From Acidobacteriaceae bacterium (GTDB lineage Bacteria > Acidobacteriota > Terriglobia > Bryobacterales > Bryobacteraceae), in NCBI GenBank assembly GCA_019245255.1, contig JAFARV010000985.1:1-7118 (forward strand): a DNA stretch of 7,118 nt, read 5' to 3'. Within the stretch, counting starts at the first letter, position 1, and every line of letters starts with the position of its first letter. A model generated the notes under the pieces. That model was not told the origin of the DNA and searched no databases. It was given only the letters and a program-made list of their open reading frames with translations. Of the stretch, positions 1-4,613 are shown piece after piece. The position numbers and the translations under genes were made by a program.

Positions 1-278
1 GCAATGCGCCTGGCCGTTTCAACGCGCAAAACTGCTACATCCGCGCGCCATACTTCGTACTCTGCCGACGGCTGAAAAGGCATTTCCATAATCACGATGC
101 CCTTATCGCCCATTGCCTGTTGCAGCAGTTTCTCTACCTGCTTCTGAATCCGAGTGTGCCTCCACTTTGGTGGCGGCATCAAGAGAACCTCCCCGTGATG
201 TAGCTCATACCGTCCCGCTTTGGGCTCGGGCAGTTTGAGAAATTCTGCAACTGTGGTCAACGCCGCTGCCGCGCTCAT
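1..278 (-). CDS. Uma2 family endonuclease-like protein, partial (5' portion only)
   Basis: Reading the minus strand from the ATG at 278 gives 92 uninterrupted codons that run off the left edge, so the C-terminal half or more is missing. The protein begins MSAAAALTTVAEFLKLPEP and continues with YELHHGEVLLMPPPKW (residues 24-39), the typical Uma2 opening (a 'sveeFl.lPe..gryEli.Ge.v.MppP' pattern), followed by a conserved-type His (H41) and a helix rich in Q, K and L. WRADVAVL (77-84) matches the family's 'r.PDvavv' strand, in which D80 would be the first catalytic acid of the restriction-endonuclease-like PD-(D/E)xK fold; the usual Pro before the Asp is Ala here. The later E-x-K residues lie outside the window. 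Uma2 proteins are common, often multicopy, and mostly of unknown biological role. No strong Shine-Dalgarno precedes the ATG; GAGAG lies directly next to it. An upstream ATG at 289 opens only four codons, and its TGA overlaps this start as ATGA. The gene is co-directional with gntR, 97 bp downstream of it. Confidence 0.8.
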   Translation of the reverse strand, partial: MSAAAALTTVAEFLKLPEPKAGRYELHHGEVLLMPPPKWRHTRIQKQVEKLLQQAMGDKGIVIMEMPFQPSAEYEVWRADVAVLRVETARRI

Positions 279-375
279 CTCTCGCTCATTGTCCTATATG
301 CGCGTCTGGAACGACTTCCTAACTGGGTCGCCAGGCAAGCGATGCCTGGCGCGCAAAATGGCACTCTGTGGCCCC
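279..375. other. Intergenic gap between gntR and the Uma2 gene
   Basis: This 97-bp non-coding stretch separates the gntR stop codon (376-378) from the Uma2 start at 278. It contains the hairpin listed separately. On the minus strand a weak TATAGG (-10-like, plus positions 293-298) lies just before the Uma2 start, but no convincing -35 element accompanies it. An independent promoter is therefore possible but unsupported. Confidence 0.5.
329..351. repeat. Perfect 8-bp inverted repeat (hairpin)
   Basis: CGCCAGGC (329-336) and GCCTGGCG (344-351) are exact reverse complements around a 7-nt loop (AAGCGAT). The stem is GC-rich and would be stable in RNA from either strand. It sits 25 bp past the gntR stop codon in the direction of transcription, where a terminator or mRNA 3' stem would be expected. 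No T-run follows on the minus strand (ACCCAGTT follows), so it is not a canonical intrinsic terminator. It could instead be one copy of a dispersed genomic palindrome. Confidence 0.7.
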
Positions 376-1104
376 TCACTTTCCCGATCTCCCTTTCTCC
401 ATCGGCAGAGTCTTCCGGGAGACACCGGCGCCATCACCCCAGACGTCGGTGCCCAGTATTCGCAGTTGCCCTCCGGTAATATCGGCCACTACTGCGTCGT
501 GAGCCGCCCTCGTGTCGCGCCGCCGGATCGCCTCGACGATCGGCTTCAGCAGGGTCTCGATATCCCGGGGAATCTCCGTCGAACTGCTCGCCGCCAGATA
601 AACCAATCGCGTACACCGCTCCAGCACACCCCGCAAAATCGCCTCGAGTTCACGGTTCTTCGTCATGCGAGCAATCTGAAGGTGAAAGCTTCGGTTCGCT
701 TCGATCAGCCCGTCCAGATTTTTGCGCACCTTTGCCGTCTGGAGTGCGGCCCGGTAGCAACGCTCAAGCTCTTCAATGTTGCCTGCGTCGGCTCGAAGCG
801 CAGCCAGTTCCGCCGCGATACCTTCCAACACAATACGAGTCTCTAACAGATCCCGCACCGTGCGAAAACTCGGTTCCGGCACATAGTAGCCGCGCCTCGG
901 AACTACCTCGAGCAGTTGCTCGTTATGAAGCCGATTGCAAGCCTCGCGAAACGGAGTCCGGCCAATCGAATAGCGCGAAAGAATCTCCGCTTCATGGAGG
1001 AATGCGCCTTCCGGGAACTCGCCTCGCAGGATAGCCTGTTTGACCAACCGGTAAGCCCGCTCGGCTAGTGTCCCACTCCCTTGGTCCTTGCTGGCGCGAG
1101 GCAT
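376..1104 (-). CDS. GntR family (FCD subfamily) transcriptional regulator
   Basis: A 242-residue cytoplasmic DNA-binding regulator, a normal length for the FadR/FCD group. Residues about 12-76 form the winged helix-turn-helix, with LSRYSIGRTPFREACNRL (42-59) as the recognition region matching the family's 'lg.SRtPvReAl.rL', and LLEVVPRRGYYV (64-75) as the wing. Residues about 80-212 are the all-helical FCD effector domain (RDLLETRIVLEGIAAELAA, then NRSFHLQIA). N137 and H141 match the usual D/N-x3-H metal pair, but the two later His ligands appear to be Leu186 (in LLKPIVEAI) and Asp208, so metal or ligand binding may differ from the norm. A tail of about 30 residues follows the domain. The ATG at 1104 is preceded by a good Shine-Dalgarno (AAGGAAAG, minus strand, plus positions 1111-1118), which supports this start. 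Being divergent from the aminotransferase/hppD unit, it probably controls that unit and itself; many FCD regulators respond to small carboxylates, so a tyrosine-pathway acid is a reasonable guess for the effector. Confidence 0.93.
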   Translation of the reverse strand: MPRASKDQGSGTLAERAYRLVKQAILRGEFPEGAFLHEAEILSRYSIGRTPFREACNRLHNEQLLEVVPRRGYYVPEPSFRTVRDLLETRIVLEGIAAELAALRADAGNIEELERCYRAALQTAKVRKNLDGLIEANRSFHLQIARMTKNRELEAILRGVLERCTRLVYLAASSSTEIPRDIETLLKPIVEAIRRRDTRAAHDAVVADITGGQLRILGTDVWGDGAGVSRKTLPMEKGRSGK

Positions 1105-1156
1105 GAAAATCTTTCCTTTCTTGAGTCTTCGGCTCGCTGAGAAAGCGCGGCCTCAT

Positions 1157-1186
1157 CTTACACGCTCAATATATCAGTCGTATATT
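1157..1186 (+). promoter_or_regulatory. Candidate sigma70-type promoter for the aminotransferase/hppD unit
   Basis: CTTACA (1157-1162, four of six matches to TTGACA) and TATATT (1181-1186, five of six matches to TATAAT) are separated by 18 bp, and the -10 lies 18 bp before the ATG at 1205. The transcript would have a leader of roughly a dozen bases. This is motif matching by eye only. The -10 overlaps the right arm of the palindrome, so a bound regulator would be expected to block transcription. Confidence 0.4.
1168..1186. promoter_or_regulatory. Imperfect 19-bp palindrome, probable operator for the divergent GntR regulator
   Basis: AATATATCAGTCGTATATT is centred on G1177. Seven of the nine positions in each arm are complementary, including the outer six (AATATA / TATATT). 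It lies in the only spacer between gntR and the divergent catabolic genes, which is where GntR-family dimers usually bind. Each arm also supplies a TATATT hexamer, one per strand, so the site could cover the -10 regions of both divergent promoters. The sequence does not closely match the TNGTNNNACNA core known for some FCD regulators, so assignment to this regulator rests on position and symmetry. Confidence 0.5.
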
Positions 1187-1204
1187 AGAAATAGACAGAG
1201 CGAG

Positions 1205-2323
1205 ATGCTAAGCGGACCCACCCACATCCATTCCCTTCGCGCCTATGAGGCCGGCCTCACCCCTGAACAGGTCAAAGAACGGTACGGCATCGAGAATGCC
1301 ATCAAGCTCTCGTCAAATGAGAACCCGCTCGGTACGTCGCCGGTGGCAATCGAATATGCCATACGCGCCTTGAGCGATATGTCTCGATATCCCGACGGCG
1401 GTGTCGCGCTGCGCCGCAAATTGGCGGACCGTTTTGGAGTCAAGGTTGAAAATGTCATCGTCGGCGCGGGCAGTGAGGGCATCATCGCCAATATCGTCCG
1501 CACGTTCCTTTGCGACGAGGATGAAATCCTGACCACCGAGGCCGCTTTCCTCGGTTTCCAGGTGCTCGCAAAGAGTCGTGGCATCGCCTATAGAACCGTC
1601 CCGTATCGCAACTGGACGTACGACCTGCCGGCCATCGCCGATGCGGTGACGGAACGCACCAAGCTCATCTATCTGGCGAATCCGAATAACCCGACGGGAA
1701 CGTTTTTCACGCGCGAAGAATTTGAAGCGTTTTACGCCCGCATTCCTGATCGCGTTCTTATCATCCTCGATGAAGCGTATTTCGAGTTCGCCGCCGCTGA
1801 GCCGGATTATCCGGATTCCATGCATTACCGCTTCGACAACGTCATTACACTGCGCACGTTTTCGAAAGCTTATGGCTTAGCTGCGGCCCGCGTAGGCTAC
1901 GGATTCGCCCACGAGGATCTCATTTCCGTATTGCTTAAAGTGAAGCTTCCCTTCGAGCCGAGTGGACCGTCCGCTGCCGCCGCGCTCGGCGCGCTCGAAG
2001 ATGCTCCCTTCATGAAGATGTCCATTGAGCGTAATCGCGCCGGTCTCGAATATGTGCGCCGGGAACTCACGAGCCTTGGCTATCGGCTTGCCCCGTCGGC
2101 CGTCAATTTCGTGATGCTCATTCTCCAGGACGGCGGCGAAGCCGATTCTTTGTTTGAACTTCTCCTCCGCGAAGGCGTTATCGTGCGCCCCCTCAAGGCG
2201 ACAGGCATCCCCAACTGCCTGCGCATTTCCGTCGGAACAGAACGGGAGAATTCTATCCTCATCGACGCAATCACGCGTGTCCAGTCGCAAATGGAGATTG
2301 ACCGATATGCCTCAACTCGCTGA
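1205..2323 (+). CDS. HisC-family PLP aminotransferase, probably aromatic amino acid transaminase
   Basis: A 372-residue class I/II (fold type I) aminotransferase of the histidinol-phosphate aminotransferase family. Visible landmarks are IKLSSNENPLG (33-43), RYPDGG (61-66), the cofactor-binding loop VGAGSEG (86-92), ANPNNPTGTF (158-167) with the PLP-contacting Asn162, LDEAYFEF (188-195) with Asp189 and Tyr192, TFSKAYGLAAARVGY (218-232) with the Schiff-base Lys221 and phosphate-binding Arg229, and LRISVGT (339-345) with the substrate-carboxylate Arg340. HisC homologues often accept tyrosine and phenylalanine. Because the next gene, overlapping by 17 bp, is 4-hydroxyphenylpyruvate dioxygenase and no his genes are nearby, tyrosine to 4-hydroxyphenylpyruvate is the most likely reaction. 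True histidinol-phosphate activity cannot be excluded. I chose ATG 1205 because HisC similarity begins soon after it and the palindrome lies upstream; the frame stays open back to ATG 1088, but that extension has no family character and overlaps the gntR start. The ribosome site is weak (GAG next to the ATG). Confidence 0.93.
   Translation: MLSGPTHIHSLRAYEAGLTPEQVKERYGIENAIKLSSNENPLGTSPVAIEYAIRALSDMSRYPDGGVALRRKLADRFGVKVENVIVGAGSEGIIANIVRTFLCDEDEILTTEAAFLGFQVLAKSRGIAYRTVPYRNWTYDLPAIADAVTERTKLIYLANPNNPTGTFFTREEFEAFYARIPDRVLIILDEAYFEFAAAEPDYPDSMHYRFDNVITLRTFSKAYGLAAARVGYGFAHEDLISVLLKVKLPFEPSGPSAAAALGALEDAPFMKMSIERNRAGLEYVRRELTSLGYRLAPSAVNFVMLILQDGGEADSLFELLLREGVIVRPLKATGIPNCLRISVGTERENSILIDAITRVQSQMEIDRYASTR
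2293..2296 (+). promoter_or_regulatory. Ribosome binding site for hppD inside the aminotransferase gene
   Basis: GGAG at 2293-2296 lies 10 bases before the ATG at 2307 and within the last codons of the aminotransferase. It supports 2307 as the dioxygenase start, rather than the open frame that extends back to 2154, and implies translational coupling of the two genes. Confidence 0.55.
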
Positions 2324-3443
2324 ACAGACTCAGACCGGCGCATCAGCCGCCGCCGACTTCCTCCCCATCCATGGCACCGACCACATTGAGTTCTACGTCG
2401 GAAATGCCAAACAGTCGGCTTACTTTTACCGTGCTGCGCTCGGCTTTACTCTGGTCGCCTATCGCGGCCCTGAGACCGGCACCCGTGACCGCGTCTCCTA
2501 CGTACTCGAACAGAACAAAATACGGTTCGTCCTCACTACGCCGCTTCAGGCGTCGGGCGCCGTTGCCGAGCACGTGATGAAGCACGGCGATGGCGTCAAA
2601 TCGATTGCTCTTCTGGTCGACGACGCCGCCTCCGCATGGCGCGAGACCACAACCCGCGGCGCGATGAGTGTCGCTGAAGCAGCCGTTTCACAGGACGAAC
2701 ACGGCCGCGCTGTTACCTCTTCGATCGCTATCTACGGCGATACCATTCACACGTTTGTCGAACGGAATCACTACCGAGGACCGTTTCTCCCGGGCTTCGT
2801 TGCCGTCTCAGGTCCGGATCGCATCGCGCGCCCGGCCGGCCTCTTGCACATCGATCACGCCGTTGGCAATGTCGGCTGGGGCCAGATGAACACTTGGGTC
2901 GATTTCTACGAACATGTGATGGGTTTCCGCATGTTCAAACACTTCGATGATCAGGACATTTCGACTGAATACTCGGCCCTGATGTCGAAGGTAATGGCAA
3001 ACGGCAATGAACGCATCCGCTTTCCCATTAATGAACCCGCCGAAGGCCGCAGGAAATCGCAAATTGAAGAGTACCTGGATTTCTACGGAGGTCCCGGCGT
3101 GCAGCATATCGCTATGGCTACACACGACATCATCGACACTGTAAGCCGCTTGCGCGATCAGGGAATCGAGTTCCTAACCATTCCCACGACTTACTACGAC
3201 GAGCTCACACAGCGGGTGGGCAAGATCGATGAACCGCTCGATAGGCTTGCAGAACTCGGCATTTTGGTCGACCGCGATGACGAAGGGTACATGCTTCAGA
3301 TCTTCACCAAGCCTGTGGAAGATCGCCCCACGTTGTTCTACGAGATCATCCAGCGCAAGGGAAGCCGAAGCTTCGGCAAAGGCAATTTCAAAGCGCTCTT
3401 CGAAGCCATCGAACGCGAGCAGGCGCGCCGGGGCAATCTTTAA
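2307..3443 (+). CDS. hppD: 4-hydroxyphenylpyruvate dioxygenase
   Basis: A 378-residue Fe(II) dioxygenase that converts 4-hydroxyphenylpyruvate and O2 to homogentisate and CO2, the second step of tyrosine catabolism. It has two vicinal-oxygen-chelate domains: an N-terminal structural one (about 22-150, opening GTDHIEFYVGNAKQSAYFY) and a C-terminal catalytic one (about 178-350). The iron ligands are His184 (HIDHAVGNV), His267 (GVQHIAM) and Glu346 (LFYEIIQR); the 83- and 79-residue spacings equal those I recall for the Streptomyces avermitilis enzyme (H187, H270, E349). Other family hallmarks are EYSALMSKV (221-229), LQIFTKPVEDRPTLF (330-344) and the C-terminal gating helix FGKGNFKALFEAIEREQ (356-372). 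The length, start and C-terminus are those of a full enzyme, with no sign of damage. It overlaps the aminotransferase by 17 bp in another frame, so the two are surely co-transcribed. Hydroxymandelate synthase is a close relative, but the long GNFKALFEAIE tail favours HPPD. No homogentisate dioxygenase follows. Confidence 0.97.
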   Translation: MPQLAEQTQTGASAAADFLPIHGTDHIEFYVGNAKQSAYFYRAALGFTLVAYRGPETGTRDRVSYVLEQNKIRFVLTTPLQASGAVAEHVMKHGDGVKSIALLVDDAASAWRETTTRGAMSVAEAAVSQDEHGRAVTSSIAIYGDTIHTFVERNHYRGPFLPGFVAVSGPDRIARPAGLLHIDHAVGNVGWGQMNTWVDFYEHVMGFRMFKHFDDQDISTEYSALMSKVMANGNERIRFPINEPAEGRRKSQIEEYLDFYGGPGVQHIAMATHDIIDTVSRLRDQGIEFLTIPTTYYDELTQRVGKIDEPLDRLAELGILVDRDDEGYMLQIFTKPVEDRPTLFYEIIQRKGSRSFGKGNFKALFEAIEREQARRGNL

Positions 3444-3452
3444 AGCGATACC

Positions 3453-4448
3453 TCAGAGTTTCGTCTGGCCATGGTGCGACGCCGCCATCTGATTCAATTT
3501 CCAAAACAGCACATCTGGCGCTTCATCCGGGTTCACAGAGTGGATACTCCACGAGAATGTCAGACTCACCCGAATCGCCTCTTTACCGGTTCCGAAAACA
3601 TGATCGACGCGATTCCGCAGCGCATCCTTGACACGTCGCTCCAGCGTTTCTAAAGGACAACGGGTCTGCTCAGAAATCAGCAGGAAATTCGGGCCATGCC
3701 AGCGCGTGATAGATCCGATCTCCCCGAATGAATCGCATAGATGTTGGGCCGCAACCATCAATGCTTCGTCGCCCGCAGGCCGTCCGAATCGCGCGTTGAT
3801 GGACGGAGTGCCATCCAGCATGAACTGGGCGACGCCAAAGTGCGTCCCATGGCTCAGCATGCGGGAAAGCATCTGCTCCGTTCCCGCCACGTCGGGCAGA
3901 CCAGTCGCACGATCCAGGTTCGGAAGCACCTGCGCACTGGCGCGCACTACGGCCGACTTCAGCGAGCGGATCAGTTTGTCGGAATCACGCTTCGTTCGGA
4001 GCGTCTCGTTGCGAACCAGCGTCAGACACACCGCAAGCTTGTTCTGAAGCGCCCGTAACTCCTGCACATTTGCCGCCGCTTCCAGACTCTTTTCAATGTG
4101 TCGAAGCTGTTCCACGCCGGTCTCGTTCGATTGCCCAATGACGGCAATGGTATCGGCCATCATCGAAAGAACGTTGTTGAACTCGGTCCGGAAACTCGCC
4201 GAGTGATTACTCACGCCCCGGTTGTACTCCTCGAGCGCGCGCACCACAAAGGATATGGCGCCGAGTATCTCGTCCGGCGTGCTTTTAGCCGTAACTCGCT
4301 CTGTCGCCCCGTCAATGCGCTCACGGAAAGCTGCCAGCTCGGCGGGATCCCCTTCTACTGCCGTTCGCGAGATAGCCGCGAACAGCGGCTGCACGTATGG
4401 TGCGGGGCCTTCTGATTTGTGGTTCAGGAGTTTTCCTAGGGATACCAT
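3453..4448 (-). CDS. Degenerate GGDEF-domain protein (probably not an active diguanylate cyclase)
   Basis: A 331-residue protein with no signal peptide or membrane span, so probably cytoplasmic. Residues 1-175 are largely helical and charged, with a likely coiled-coil or dimerisation stretch around 110-170, and no sensor domain I recognise. Residues about 178-330 match a GGDEF domain in order: DRATGLPD (179-186, the usual 'D.LTGLpN'), LDGTPSINARFG (211-222, the usual 'D.FK.IND..G') with Asp212 and Asn218 kept, and GDEALMVAAQHL (226-237). The signature itself reads RWHGPNF (249-255) instead of R-(Y/W)-GGDEF, so the catalytic acids of the loop are lost, and the RxxD inhibitory site upstream is absent (EIGS). 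It therefore probably works by binding nucleotide or a partner, not by making c-di-GMP. The ATG at 4448 has no clear Shine-Dalgarno, and an in-frame TGA at 4461-4463 rules out a longer start. It is convergent with hppD, with a 9-bp gap, and downstream of and co-directional with the TonB receptor. Confidence 0.85.
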   Translation of the reverse strand: MVSLGKLLNHKSEGPAPYVQPLFAAISRTAVEGDPAELAAFRERIDGATERVTAKSTPDEILGAISFVVRALEEYNRGVSNHSASFRTEFNNVLSMMADTIAVIGQSNETGVEQLRHIEKSLEAAANVQELRALQNKLAVCLTLVRNETLRTKRDSDKLIRSLKSAVVRASAQVLPNLDRATGLPDVAGTEQMLSRMLSHGTHFGVAQFMLDGTPSINARFGRPAGDEALMVAAQHLCDSFGEIGSITRWHGPNFLLISEQTRCPLETLERRVKDALRNRVDHVFGTGKEAIRVSLTFSWSIHSVNPDEAPDVLFWKLNQMAASHHGQTKL

Positions 4449-4467
4449 CGCGAGTGCGGTTCAGCGT

Positions 4468-4496
4468 AGATATCCCCACTGATGCGAGATATCTCC
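4468..4496 (-). repeat. Tandem imperfect 10-bp repeat upstream of the GGDEF-like gene
   Basis: On the minus strand GGAGATATCT (plus 4487-4496) and GGGGATATCT (plus 4468-4477) match at nine of ten positions and start 19 bp apart, roughly two helical turns. Each contains the palindrome GATATC, and the distal copy extends to a perfect 10-bp palindrome, GAGATATCTC (4486-4495). They end 20 and 39 bp before the ATG at 4448. The arrangement suggests a paired protein-binding site near the promoter, but chance cannot be excluded for such short repeats. Confidence 0.35.
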
Positions 4497-4529
4497 GTTG
4501 AGGTAGTGCCCTGACGCGCTTATAGCTCT

Positions 4530-4554
4530 CAAGCCTGTTTCATGCGACAGCTTG
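4530..4554. terminator. Bulged stem-loop downstream of the TonB receptor gene
   Basis: CAAG-C-CTGT (4530-4538) pairs with ACAGCTTG (4547-4554) around an 8-nt loop with one bulged C; the flanking T4529/A4555 adds another pair. It lies 60 bases past the receptor stop codon in the direction of transcription. There is no T-run after it on the minus strand, so it is at best a weak or Rho-assisted 3' end structure. Confidence 0.25.
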
Positions 4555-4578
4555 ATCCCATTCCTCGCGGAACTGACT

Positions 4579-4604
4579 GACCGCTGGAGCCTGGCTGAAC
4601 GGTC
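4579..4604. terminator. Nested inverted repeat just after the TonB receptor stop codon
   Basis: GACCG (4579-4583) and CGGTC (4600-4604) form an outer stem, and AGC/GCT within AGCCTGGCT forms an inner one, ten bases after the receptor stop codon. The stem is interrupted and no T-run follows, so a terminator role is only a possibility from its position. Confidence 0.25.
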
Positions 4605-4613
4605 ACTCGCGGG

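Larger units (their letters stand above)
4449..4613. other. Intergenic region between the TonB receptor and the GGDEF-like gene
   Basis: 165 bp without a supportable gene. It holds, reading with minus-strand transcription, two possible stem-loops close to the receptor stop codon and then a tandem 10-bp repeat just before the GGDEF-like start. A TATCTA hexamer (minus strand, within the start-proximal repeat) could act as a -10, but no good -35 is evident. Confidence 0.5.

Noticed and set aside
220..846. 208-codon open frame on the plus strand
   Set aside because: It lies antisense to the clearly recognisable gntR gene and its translation has no family features, with composition typical of a shadow frame.
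1088..1204. 39-residue N-terminal extension of the aminotransferase starting at ATG 1088
   Set aside because: It overlaps the gntR start codon, crosses the palindrome and candidate promoter, and has no similarity to the HisC N-terminus, which begins soon after ATG 1205.
2154..2306. 51-residue N-terminal extension of HPPD starting at 2154
   Set aside because: It is out of frame inside the aminotransferase gene and has no HPPD character; ATG 2307 has a ribosome site and gives a normal-length enzyme.
2307..3443. Hydroxymandelate synthase instead of HPPD
   Set aside because: The C-terminal GNFKALFEAIEREQ helix, the full 378-residue length and the linked aminotransferase fit HPPD better; there are no glycopeptide-biosynthesis genes nearby.
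3628..4058. Plus-strand open frames of 139 and 105 codons
   Set aside because: Both are antisense to the GGDEF-like gene and overlap each other in different frames, with no recognisable protein features.
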